Part shown: positions 1 through 7,101 of the stretch, piece by piece | Position numbering within the stretch: the stretch's first letter is position 1 | Layout of the letters: each line of letters opens with the position of its first letter | NCBI GenBank assembly: GCA_027310845.1 | Contig: DAIDAB010000025.1 | Coordinates: 269-17,367 of the forward strand | Direction of reading: 5' to 3' | Length of the DNA: 17,099 bases | From: a bacterium | Lineage (GTDB): Archaea; Thermoproteota; Nitrososphaeria; Nitrososphaerales; CADDZS01 | Made by a program: the position numbers and the translations under genes | Notes under the pieces: model-generated | Told to the model about the DNA's origin: nothing | The model's database searches: none | What the model saw: only the letters and a program-made list of their open reading frames with translations

Positions 1-2
1 TA

Positions 3-257
3 GCAACTCTTGCCATGTGGCACAAAGATTTCTCAAAGGTTCCGATTGAGGAACTGGAAAAGAGAGAAGTGTTCGAGATGGGCAGAGAAGAAATCTCTAG
101 AATTGAAATGAAAAGACATAGGTTCTTTGCTTCTCGTATCGTAATCATATCTAAAACAGGCAAAAGACTCTCTGTCGTATTTGGCGAAACAGAATCATTT
201 GATTACTCAAGGCGCCTCTTCCAATTGTTTGTTCCCGAATTTTGCGTTGATATCTAG
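3..257 (+). CDS. Hypothetical protein, C-terminal part (left edge)
   Basis: The reading frame is open to the left edge and ends at TAG 255-257, so the true start may lie outside the window; the first ATG inside is at 15. About 80 residues are visible. They are charged and helix-prone at the front (PIEELEKREVFEMGREEISR), followed by alternating hydrophobic/polar stretches (RIVIISKTGKRLSVVF) that look like beta strands and then an amphipathic segment (RRLFQLFVPE). This is loosely like the end of a PH-like fold, but I do not recognise a family. There is no membrane segment. A second protein-like frame with no start codon overlaps its end (251-346), so the present stop could result from a frameshift. 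Confidence that it is coding is moderate; the function is unknown. Confidence 0.5.
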   Translation, partial: ATLAMWHKDFSKVPIEELEKREVFEMGREEISRIEMKRHRFFASRIVIISKTGKRLSVVFGETESFDYSRRLFQLFVPEFCVDI

Positions 258-556
258 GAGAAACCAGTGAGACTGTAACTTCCATAACATCGAATTTGGC
301 ATACAAAACTGGAGAATTCCTGCAAGAGCTTGCTTACAAGTACTAGGAGACACTCAAGTAAAATGATCCCATTTTTGAGGCTATGTGAGGAGATCTACGG
401 TTCGATAATCTCTAGAGCATTACCATGGCAAGACACATTGCGGGGCAATGGAGCAATGTCCTCTGAAGCACGTCGGCAAGTTATGGAACAGTATACAACG
501 AATATTTTTTGAACAATTCCAAAAGATCTTCTCTCTTTTTGGAAATATAGCATCGA
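258..556. other. Intergenic stretch without a convincing gene
   Basis: Nothing firm is seen between the left-edge gene (plus) and the permease (minus), which converge on this stretch. The short plus-strand frames starting at 330 and 448 have no ribosome site and do not resemble a known protein. The first ~90 bases contain a short protein-like frame without a start (251-346). A five-base-pair inverted repeat (390-394 with 408-412) flanks a GGTTCGA sequence, but no tRNA can be folded around it. T-rich runs near 506-540 could serve termination from the left, without proof. Confidence 0.4.
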
Positions 557-1420
557 TCACTTTGGAGAGAGTGCTCTATTTGCCGCAAGGTAACCTAAAA
601 GTGCCATTGCCACTGCAAATACTAGTAGATAGACGCCGTCCCACGCGAAAGTCGTGAGCTGGGCAGAAGAAAGAATGCCATTAACCATCAGGAGCCTTGC
701 AGCATCGGTTGCCTTTGTTATCGGGTTGACGTTTGATATTGAAAGCAGCCAGCTTGGAAAACCGCCCTCGGGGAACAGCGCGGTGCTGGTAAACACCAAA
801 GGAAAGGTCGCAAAGTTAACTATCGCAACTAGCGAATCAATGCTTTTCACTGAAAGTGCAAGTGCCGTGAAAACGCATGAAAGCGCAAACGCAAGCAAAG
901 CAAAGGCCCCCATGGCTCCAAGGAAATCAAGCACTCCAAAGCCCCGCCCTAATATGAGGCCATTTGGAAGCACAACTGCAATCAAGAAGGTGAGTAGTGC
1001 GAGAGTCATAGCTTTCACCATATTCTGCGCCACTCCAGAGAAGTAGATCGACGCTCTGGAGATCGGAGCAGTCAAGAGGGTATTGAGAAACCCAAGCTGC
1101 CTGTCCAAAACGAGATCAATACCGCCGAAAGCCATGTTGAATACCAGAATCAATGAAATTATCCCCGCGGTCAAGTAAGAGATGTATGTGGCTGCGCCTC
1201 CAAATGTCTGCGAGAGTATCGAAACCCTGATCTGCTCGAGCTCTGCAGTTGTCAATTGAAAGCCTCCAATGTTGGAAGGAATCAAGCTCGTGGGGTTGAA
1301 CGAGTTGCCAAAAAGCGCAAGATAGAACACTGCGGTGAAAAGACCAGGGAGCACCGCAGCAGGGTTTCGAATCCATTTGCGAAGCGCCCTTCCAGTTAGA
1401 GCAGCAAGGTCGCCGAACAA
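557..1420 (-). CDS. ABC-2 type transporter permease (DrrB-like)
   Basis: This is the membrane component of a DrrAB-like ABC exporter, 287 residues, the usual size for the family. A short cytoplasmic N-terminus (RALRKWIRNPAAVLPGLF) leads into about six hydrophobic segments, roughly at residues 22-40, 80-105, 128-155, 165-190, 195-215 and 262-283. The family-typical stretch DRQLGFLNTLLTAPISR lies near residues 106-122, between the second and third segments. The start is TTG at 1420, the only start codon after an in-frame TGA at 1436-1438, and it lies two bases past the ATPase stop, so the pair is translationally linked. A G-rich stretch (GAGAGGG) inside the end of the ATPase gene can serve as ribosome site. 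The substrate is unknown; relatives export drugs, lipids or glycans. Family assignment is firm. Confidence 0.9.
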   Translation of the reverse strand: MFGDLAALTGRALRKWIRNPAAVLPGLFTAVFYLALFGNSFNPTSLIPSNIGGFQLTTAELEQIRVSILSQTFGGAATYISYLTAGIISLILVFNMAFGGIDLVLDRQLGFLNTLLTAPISRASIYFSGVAQNMVKAMTLALLTFLIAVVLPNGLILGRGFGVLDFLGAMGAFALLAFALSCVFTALALSVKSIDSLVAIVNFATFPLVFTSTALFPEGGFPSWLLSISNVNPITKATDAARLLMVNGILSSAQLTTFAWDGVYLLVFAVAMALLGYLAANRALSPK

Positions 1421-1422
1421 GT

Positions 1423-2415
1423 CTAGGTCGCCCTCTCAAGATTTACGTTTTGGATCCATGACTCCTGCACTCCTTCTTCCTCCCTCATCGTCCGGCCTGT
1501 CACCTCGAGGAATACCTCATCGAGCGTCGGCTTTGTGAATGAGATCTCGGTGATTTTGAGTCCGCGCTTTGTTACTCCCTCAATTATGGTGGGAAGAGCC
1601 CTTTCAGTCCTAGGGATCTTCATCTTGTACACTTGTCCTTCACGGCTCACGTCTGAGACATCTGGAACACTATTGAAAAATTGGGTGAGATCTTCACCAT
1701 CGCTCAATCCGATTGTTAGCACATCGCCTCCAATTTTTTCCTTTAGATGTGAGGGCGTGTCAGATACTTTGATAACACCATGATCGATTATCGCAATCCT
1801 GTCGCAGAGCCCGTCTGCTTCTTCCAAGTAGTGAGTCGTCATGAAAACAGTCAAGCCTCTTTCTTTGTTGAGCCGCCTGATGTAATCCCAGACCTTCGTC
1901 CTCGTTTGGATGTCGAGCCCTAGCGTGGGCTCATCCAAGAACATCACCTTTGGGGAGTGGACCAATCCCATTGCCATCTGGAGGCGCCTCCTCATGCCGC
2001 CAGAATAGGTTCTCACCCGTCTTTGGGCCGCTTCTTCAAGGTCGAACAGTTTCAAAAGATCCTGAGCCTTCTTTGTCGACTCTGATCTAGGGACATGGTG
2101 AAGCCGTGCGGACAAGATCAGGTTCTCGATTCCTTTCAACTCGTCATCCGCGGTGAGTTCTTGTGGGACGACACCGATGCTCTTTCTCACTGAGGAGGAC
2201 TCTCGCTTTACGTCATAGCCTGCGACTTTAGCCTCTCCTGAAGTGATTGATGCAAGCGTGGTCAGCATCTTGATCGTCGTTGTCTTGCCTGCACCGTTCG
2301 GCCCCAGAAAACCGAACACCTCGCCCTCGTCAACCTTGAAGGATACACCCTCGACCGCTCTTGTCCTTGGCGGATAGAGCTTGCTAAGGTTCTCTGCTTG
2401 GATAACCGCTGTCAC
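1423..2415 (-). CDS. ABC transporter ATP-binding protein (DrrA-like)
   Basis: This is the ATPase partner of the downstream permease; it powers export across the cytoplasmic membrane. Counted from GTG 2415 (330 residues), the Walker A GPNGAGKT is at about 38-45, the Q-loop Gln at 85 (VVPQE), the signature YSGGM at 137-141, Walker B VMFLDEP at 157-163 with catalytic Glu 162, and the H-loop His at 195 (MTTH). The C-terminal ~90 residues match the accessory domain of DrrA/CcmA-type ATPases and end in TKPTLDEVFLEVTGR, typical of that group. A longer form from TTG 2439 is possible, but GTG 2415 has a GGTGAG ribosome site four bases upstream and a TATA box at the right distance, so I prefer it. Two bases separate its stop from the permease start. 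Confidence 0.92.
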   Translation of the reverse strand: MTAVIQAENLSKLYPPRTRAVEGVSFKVDEGEVFGFLGPNGAGKTTTIKMLTTLASITSGEAKVAGYDVKRESSSVRKSIGVVPQELTADDELKGIENLILSARLHHVPRSESTKKAQDLLKLFDLEEAAQRRVRTYSGGMRRRLQMAMGLVHSPKVMFLDEPTLGLDIQTRTKVWDYIRRLNKERGLTVFMTTHYLEEADGLCDRIAIIDHGVIKVSDTPSHLKEKIGGDVLTIGLSDGEDLTQFFNSVPDVSDVSREGQVYKMKIPRTERALPTIIEGVTKRGLKITEISFTKPTLDEVFLEVTGRTMREEEGVQESWIQNVNLERAT

Positions 2416-2419
2416 TTTT

Positions 2420-2425
2420 CTCACC
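2420..2425 (-). promoter_or_regulatory. Ribosome binding site choosing the DrrA-like start
   Basis: On the minus strand GGTGAG lies four bases ahead of GTG 2415. It complements the archaeal 16S rRNA tail and supports GTG 2415 over the upstream TTG 2439, which has no such site. Confidence 0.6.
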
Positions 2426-2460
2426 AGTTTTTCCGGCAATCAGACATCATCTCTTGGGTG

Positions 2461-2468
2461 TATATAGT
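2461..2468 (-). promoter_or_regulatory. TATA box for the DrrAB-like operon
   Basis: The minus strand reads GACTATATACACC here. An archaeal TATA box at this place predicts transcription from about 2438, leaving a ~23-base leader that contains the GGTGAG site before GTG 2415. The call rests on sequence and spacing only. Confidence 0.5.
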
Positions 2469-2494
2469 CTGTTCACGTCAGGTGGTCTCAATTC

Positions 2495-2767
2495 GTGATT
2501 CTGTTCTGTGCGCATATTAGTATTGGGCGCCGAACAGCTGAGGGTACCAACCTGATGCTCCCCGATGTCTCCGCTTTTGGGATGAACTCGATGGAGTTTT
2601 GCAAATATATTCTGAGCGAAGCAAAGGTCGCCTGTGCCCCAGGAGTCGCATATCACATTGAAGGCCTCGTGAGAATCTCTCTTGGTAGTGAGAGGATAGA
2701 AGAAGCAATAGACAGAGTAGCTCGGGCAATCTCAAAACTACCTTTGAAAAAACTCGCAACCGCTTAA
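2495..2767 (+). pseudogene. Aminotransferase class I/II remnant (C-terminal end only)
   Basis: The frame encodes 90 residues, of which the last ~75 match the C-terminal end of fold-type I PLP aminotransferases of the aspartate/aromatic kind. Visible landmarks are EGTNLMLPDVSAFG, then MEFCKYILSEAKVACAPG (the 'EAKVAxxPG' block), then GLVRISLGSERIEEAIDRV, where the Arg of VRIS (codon near 2672) corresponds to the conserved Arg that binds the substrate carboxylate. A whole enzyme has ~370-400 residues; the PLP-binding Lys and the entire large domain are absent. Upstream the frame closes at 2465-2467, and no aminotransferase-like sequence is seen there. It sits in the gap between two minus-strand operons, opposite their direction. 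I read it as a relic left by a deletion or insertion. It might still be translated from GTG 2495, but it cannot be a working aminotransferase. Confidence 0.72.
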
Positions 2768-2851
2768 GTTGCTGAGAAACAAATCTTCCTAGTGCCCAAA
2801 CCGGCAATGCTGCCCTTGGGCTCCTTCTGCCTCCTTACCCCTAAAACTAGG

Positions 2852-3635
2852 TTAGAGAAAATCAACCAAGACTCTCGCGACTTGCTTAGGCATCTGATCC
2901 ATCATTGCGACTGCCCCTCCTTTGATTTCTCTTACTTGGCTATTTGGGATATTTTTTGCTAATCGTTTGAGATCTGGGTAAACAAAAGGATCATCTGTGC
3001 CGCAAATCAAAAGTGTCGGACACTTGATCTTCTCAAACTTTCCTTCCATATTGTATTCTCTTACAGCCCGGTGACCTTCGACGCCGAATCTTCCTGACTT
3101 GAGTGCATCAACCACAAATCTCGTGAGCAGGTCAGGCCTGTGCTTTGGGTAGAAGCTTTTCCTCCCGTTCCAAAGCTCAAGAATATGGCCTCCATCTTCT
3201 TCGAGTTCTATCTTGTCTAGCGGATGCCTGCGTTTCATTACTTTTTGTTTTTGTTCATCGATGTAAGGACAGTTGGAGAGCACAAGTTTGTCTATTCGTT
3301 TTGGATAGGAGACCGCCATTTCAAAGGCTATGACTGCCCCAGTGTGATGACCCACGAGGCTAAATTTCTCCAAAGCCAGTCTGTCAGCGAAAGAAATTAG
3401 GCTTTTTGCATACTCTTGGATTGAGAATTTGACTCGTGGTTTGTATGAATCTCCAAAGCCCGGAGTATCGACTGCTAGTGCTCTCAGTCCGTTCCTGGCT
3501 AGAACGGGAATTATTTCGAGAAATTCATCTGATGAGCGTGGAGTCTGATGAAGTAGGAGAACCGGCTTTCCTTTGCCTTGAGTTCTGTAGTGAATCTGTC
3601 CCCCGCGAGGTGCTCACAAAGTCGCGCTTGATCAA
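2852..3635 (-). pseudogene. Alpha/beta hydrolase-fold protein, frameshifted at a C5 run
   Basis: The intact minus-strand frame (TTG 3373 to stop 2852) covers only the last 173 residues, but the same frame continues upstream as good protein to 3613 (GKGKPVLLLHQTPRSSDEF, then AVDTPGFGDS) without any start codon before a TGA at 3614-3616. The missing N-terminus (MIKRDFVSTSR) is in another frame from TTG 3635. Removing one base from the five C at 3600-3604 joins both into 260 residues, the normal family size. The oxyanion-side HQTP motif and an acid residue (CGTDDPF) are present. The nucleophile elbow reads GHHTG instead of GxSxG, and the C-terminal catalytic His position reads GGAVAMMDQ, so Ser and His are both missing; from memory this is shared by a group of related proteins. 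It is the last gene of the operon, 28 bases after the CoA ligase. It is either a pseudogene or an assembly indel. Confidence 0.8.
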
Positions 3636-3663
3636 TATTGAAAAGTTTTGAAAATATCGAAGG

Positions 3664-5163
3664 TTATTTGCTTTGTTCTGCTTGTTGTTTTTCCTCTTCT
3701 TCCTTCTCCAGTGAACGGCGGAGAAGCTTTCCAACAGAGGACTTGGGGAGCGAATTTCGAAACTCGAACCTTTTGGGGACCTTGTAGCTCGATAGACGCT
3801 CTTTGCAAAACTTTGCAAGCGCTGCCTCATTTTCATCTGATTTCAAAACAACAAAGGCTTTCACAATCTCCCCAAAATGTTCGTCTTTTACTCCAATGAC
3901 TGCGGCTTCTGACACGTGTTGGTTTTCCATTAACACATGCTCGACTTCGCTGGGCCAGATTTTGTATCCTCCGGAATTGATCGTTTCTTTCTTTCGCCCT
4001 ATGATGTAGACGCCGTCCTCTGAAACAAAACCCAGGTCACCTGTGAGTAACCAGCCATCGCTTGTAATACTCTTCTTTGTTTCTTCCTCATTTTGCCAAT
4101 ATCCCATCATGACTTGTGGCCCTCTGGCGGCAAGTTCTCCGAGCTCTCCTTTGGGCAAGACTTGATTTTTCTCATCCATTGAAACAACTTGAGTCTGTGA
4201 AAGCGGTACCCCGACATAATGCTCTTTGAAAATCCCAAGGGGAGCAACGCAAAGTTGCGGCGAGGCCTCTGTTAATCCCCATCCAACATTGATCGTAATC
4301 CCTGTCTTGTCTTTGAAGGCTCTAGAAGTTTCAGGAGAGAGAGCTGCTCCTGAGGAGAAGCAGATTCGAAGTGAAGAAAGATCCCTCTTTTCGAGATCTT
4401 GAAATTTTACGAGCGAGTTGAAAATTGTTGGAACGCCAGCAAATGCAGTTATTCTGTATTTTTCGACAAGTTCGATCAGCGCTTGAGGATCAAACTTTCG
4501 CAAAATCACAGTGGTTCCTCCATTGAACATGGCACTGTTGACACCACAATTTAGTCCTCCGCTATGAGTCATCGGAAGGATCTGAGCAAAGATTTCTCTT
4601 CCCTCCCTCATCCCCCAAGCTTGCGCCAGTGAAGAGAGCACAAAAAGCACGTTATTGTGAGAGAGCATTACGCCCTTTGGTGAACCCGTCGTCCCGCCAG
4701 TATAAAGAAGGAAGGCTGGATCAAACGTGGGCGATTTGTAATTCTCTTTGCTTTCGCCAGCATTTTGAATTGGAAGCGATGAGGAGGGCTCTGTGTCTAT
4801 TACGATGTTATTAATTGGAATATCTTTGGTGAAATCGGACTTGGAAGAACTTGTAACGATAAGGTCGGACTTTGAATTCTCAAGGAAGAACTCTAGTTCA
4901 CGCTGAGTGGCTCGAAAATCAATAGGAACACAAGTAGCTCCGCACTTTAGTGTCGCGTGCATTGAAACGAGGAATTGCCAACAGTTTGGGAGAAAAAGCA
5001 GAACTCGCCGACCTCTAATTTCATATGAAGCAATTTGCCTTGCAAAGCGAGAACTTTGCTCGTTAAGCTCACCATAAGTGAGACTTTTATCACCGTCTAT
5101 GATGCATAATTTGTCTTGAGAAGCTCTTTCGAGCAGTGAGGTTATGCCTTGCGATTCTTGCAT
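3664..5163 (-). CDS. Acyl-CoA synthetase (AMP-forming), operon with E1 alpha
   Basis: This member of the adenylate-forming superfamily activates a carboxylic acid with ATP to an acyl-AMP and then to an acyl-CoA in the cytoplasm. From ATG 5163 it has 499 residues. The P-loop-like motif YTGGTTGSPKG is at about 154-164, the A5 motif GWGLTE near 295, the TGD motif with its ribose-binding Asp near 375, the hinge/A8 region GRKKETINSGGYKIWPSEVE just after, and the catalytic A10 Lys in PKSSVGKLLRR near the end. The tail is highly charged (EKEEEEKQQAEQ). A TTG three codons upstream (5172) is an alternative start; neither has a clear ribosome site. It follows the E1 alpha stop by 22 bases and precedes the hydrolase by 28. 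Overall it resembles long-chain/aromatic acyl-CoA ligases; the substrate cannot be read. Confidence 0.9.
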   Translation of the reverse strand: MQESQGITSLLERASQDKLCIIDGDKSLTYGELNEQSSRFARQIASYEIRGRRVLLFLPNCWQFLVSMHATLKCGATCVPIDFRATQRELEFFLENSKSDLIVTSSSKSDFTKDIPINNIVIDTEPSSSLPIQNAGESKENYKSPTFDPAFLLYTGGTTGSPKGVMLSHNNVLFVLSSLAQAWGMREGREIFAQILPMTHSGGLNCGVNSAMFNGGTTVILRKFDPQALIELVEKYRITAFAGVPTIFNSLVKFQDLEKRDLSSLRICFSSGAALSPETSRAFKDKTGITINVGWGLTEASPQLCVAPLGIFKEHYVGVPLSQTQVVSMDEKNQVLPKGELGELAARGPQVMMGYWQNEEETKKSITSDGWLLTGDLGFVSEDGVYIIGRKKETINSGGYKIWPSEVEHVLMENQHVSEAAVIGVKDEHFGEIVKAFVVLKSDENEAALAKFCKERLSSYKVPKRFEFRNSLPKSSVGKLLRRSLEKEEEEKQQAEQSK

Positions 5164-5185
5164 ATGGACCAAGTTGCGTGTGTGA

Positions 5186-6205
5186 TCAGAGTTCGTCCAT
5201 CTGCTCTTTTAAATTCCAAGGCATCTCGGAATATACGTCCTCGAATATCAACTCCTTTGGTGATAGGGGCTTGATTGGCTCTTGCCTTGCTATGCTTTCC
5301 GAAATCATTTTTTCGTATTCGTTGTGGAGTTTGAGATCAATTTCATCGCTCCACAATCCCTTTGAAATGAGGAGTGCCTTGAGGAGCCGCAAAGGATCTT
5401 TGCCTTCCCACGAGGTTTCGTCCTTTCTGTATCTCTTGGGATCGTCAGCTGTTGAGTGAGGTCCGGCTCTGTGTGTCAGAACCTCGATAAATGTTGGACC
5501 GCCACCCCGGCGTGCCTTTTCAAGAGCCTTCCTTGCCACCAAGTATACCGATACGACATCGCTTCCATCGACCCTGATACCTTCAAAGCCGTAAGCTCTT
5601 GCCTTGATAGCTAGAGTCTCCGATGCAGTCTGCTTTGCGACTGGGAGTGAGATCGCCCATCCATTATTCCTGCAGACAAATACTATCGGAGCCTTGTAAA
5701 CGCCGGCAAAATTCATCGCAACATGGAAATCAGAAGATGAGGTTGCTCCATCTCCCATGAAAGTCAGGACCGCAATATTTTTTTTCTTAAGCTTTGAACC
5801 CATAGCTAGACCAACAGCCACAGGCAAATAGGCTCCAATTGGAGCTGCGGTCGTGACATCGTTGAGCTGTTTATTGCTCCAACTGTTTGACATCTGCCGA
5901 CCTTTCAATAGATCATTAGAGTTCCCAAAGAGTTGAGCAAGAACTAGATCCAAAGATAACCCTCTAGCAAGATGCGCACCCAATTCTCTATACGAAGTAA
6001 ATAGCCAGTCATCCTTTTGGAGTGAAAATACACTAGGAACTACAGCTCCTTCTTCGCCCGTGCAAGGAACATATGGGCCTATCCGTCCCTGCCTTTGTAT
6101 GCTCATGATCTTTGCATCGAGTGCTCTAGCAAGCAGCATTATCTTGTAGATTCCAACAAGCTTGTCATTTTCCTCAAGCTGCTCTTTTTGCATGGTCATA
6201 ATCAT
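5186..6205 (-). CDS. 2-oxoacid dehydrogenase E1 component, alpha subunit
   Basis: This is the alpha half of the thiamine-diphosphate E1 enzyme of branched-chain/pyruvate/acetoin-type dehydrogenase complexes, which decarboxylates a 2-oxoacid and passes the acyl group to a lipoylated E2. It has 339 residues. The ThDP motif begins GDGATSSSDF at 151 and ends CRNN at 178-181; KAPIVFVCRNNGWAIS is typical. The loop HRAGPHSTADDPKRYR (245-260) is the family's active-site loop, phosphorylated in mammals. The C-terminus (LIFEDVYSEMPWNLKEQ) resembles branched-chain E1 alpha. In the 'GRQMPxHW' block it reads GRQMSNSW, losing the His found in many relatives. ATG 6205 follows GGAG by six bases. No E1 beta, E2 or E3 is in the window, so a partner must come from elsewhere. 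Gaps are 14 bases to the permease upstream and 22 to the CoA ligase downstream. Confidence 0.9.
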   Translation of the reverse strand: MIMTMQKEQLEENDKLVGIYKIMLLARALDAKIMSIQRQGRIGPYVPCTGEEGAVVPSVFSLQKDDWLFTSYRELGAHLARGLSLDLVLAQLFGNSNDLLKGRQMSNSWSNKQLNDVTTAAPIGAYLPVAVGLAMGSKLKKKNIAVLTFMGDGATSSSDFHVAMNFAGVYKAPIVFVCRNNGWAISLPVAKQTASETLAIKARAYGFEGIRVDGSDVVSVYLVARKALEKARRGGGPTFIEVLTHRAGPHSTADDPKRYRKDETSWEGKDPLRLLKALLISKGLWSDEIDLKLHNEYEKMISESIARQEPIKPLSPKELIFEDVYSEMPWNLKEQMDEL

Positions 6206-6219
6206 CCTCTTCTCCGTTC

Positions 6220-7023
6220 TTACACAGTTCGTCTCTCAACATATGAGAAAATGATATTGCTCATAACAGCTATCATGATTGCAATAAGTATCACAGCATA
6301 CATTTCTGGAGTAAAAAAGTATCCTTGCGCGTCATCGATGACTTTCCCAAGACCGGAGGTGGGAAGTATTATCTGAGACCCAATGACTCCAATGACGGCG
6401 AGGCTGAAACCCTGCTTCAATCCCGAAATTATAGGTCCCGCTGATCCTGGTATTACCACTTTCATGAATGTTTGGAGCGTAGTTGCTCCCATAGATTTGC
6501 TAAGTGTGAAGAACTGAATTTCAACCTGCCTTGCCCCAGCTACAGTATTTGCAATGATGGGAAAGAACCCAAGCAAGGCTCCGAATGCAACCGCTGTTGG
6601 GGTCCCAAGACCAAATACTAGCCAGAATATTGGAAGGAGTACAAAGTTTGGGACTGCGAGTAAAGTGATTATGATCGGTTCAAGGGTTTCTCCAATAAAT
6701 TTGAACGATCCGATTAGCATCCCGCCACCTAGACCTACAAATGCTGCGATCACAAAAGCTAACCCTATCTGATATAAGGTCAGGAGAAGTTGCGAATTTG
6801 CATCGGCCACTGGTCCAGGAGCTGTTCCAGTGATGAACCTCCATAGCGCCTGGCCCACTTGCAGAGGGGTTGCGACGGAGAATCTATTCGTCGGCTTGAT
6901 ATCGAGGAGAATTTGAGCTATTGCCTGCCATGCAACTAGCCAACACACTATTATTATTGTCCTCCAAGCCCACGTTCTCAAAGTTAACTCATACCTTCTG
7001 ATTGAAATGTTTAACCACGTCAA
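6220..7023 (-). CDS. ABC importer permease, SsuC/NrtB/TauC family (permease A)
   Basis: This is the membrane component of a nitrate/sulfonate/taurine/thiamine-precursor-type importer, 267 residues. About six hydrophobic segments are visible (near 22-40, 82-105, 115-138, 142-162, 203-222 and 238-260). The cytoplasmic coupling loop (EAA motif) reads SKSMGATTLQTFMKVVIPGS near 175-194, and FTPEMYAVILIAI precedes the last segment, both typical. The only usable start near the N-terminus is TTG 7023, without a clear ribosome site. It heads the operon with E1 alpha, CoA ligase and hydrolase and is divergent from the ATPase at 7102, its likely partner. It differs clearly from the second permease (9538-10302), so the two are not a recent duplication. 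Confidence 0.9.
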   Translation of the reverse strand: MTWLNISIRRYELTLRTWAWRTIIIVCWLVAWQAIAQILLDIKPTNRFSVATPLQVGQALWRFITGTAPGPVADANSQLLLTLYQIGLAFVIAAFVGLGGGMLIGSFKFIGETLEPIIITLLAVPNFVLLPIFWLVFGLGTPTAVAFGALLGFFPIIANTVAGARQVEIQFFTLSKSMGATTLQTFMKVVIPGSAGPIISGLKQGFSLAVIGVIGSQIILPTSGLGKVIDDAQGYFFTPEMYAVILIAIMIAVMSNIIFSYVERRTV

Positions 7024-7077
7024 AGAAAAACAAGAGAGAATTCACACAAACGCGACTGAATTGGAGTTTGGATACCA

Positions 7078-7085
7078 AAATTAAA
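7078..7085 (-). promoter_or_regulatory. Possible TATA box for the permease A operon
   Basis: The minus strand reads CTTTAATTTTGG within the 78-base divergent gap. It would place transcription near 7055 and leave a ~30-base leader before TTG 7023. The match is weak, and the same A/T patch lies too close to ATG 7102 to serve the plus-strand gene. Confidence 0.3.
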
Positions 7086-7101
7086 GCGGTGAAAGAGTAA
7101 A

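Noticed and set aside
390..412. GGTTCGA within a short inverted repeat, considered as a tRNA T-arm
   Set aside because: Stem and loop sizes do not fit a T-arm, and no acceptor, D or anticodon arm can be formed around it.
654..1046. 130-residue plus-strand frame opposite the DrrB-like permease
   Set aside because: Low-complexity Ser/Ala/Lys-rich product with no family resemblance; the opposite strand encodes a clear membrane protein.
3525..3836. 103-residue minus-strand frame across the CoA ligase end
   Set aside because: Only its ~12 residues from TTG 3635 are real (the hydrolase N-terminus); the remainder is a shifted reading of the ligase gene and of the broken hydrolase.
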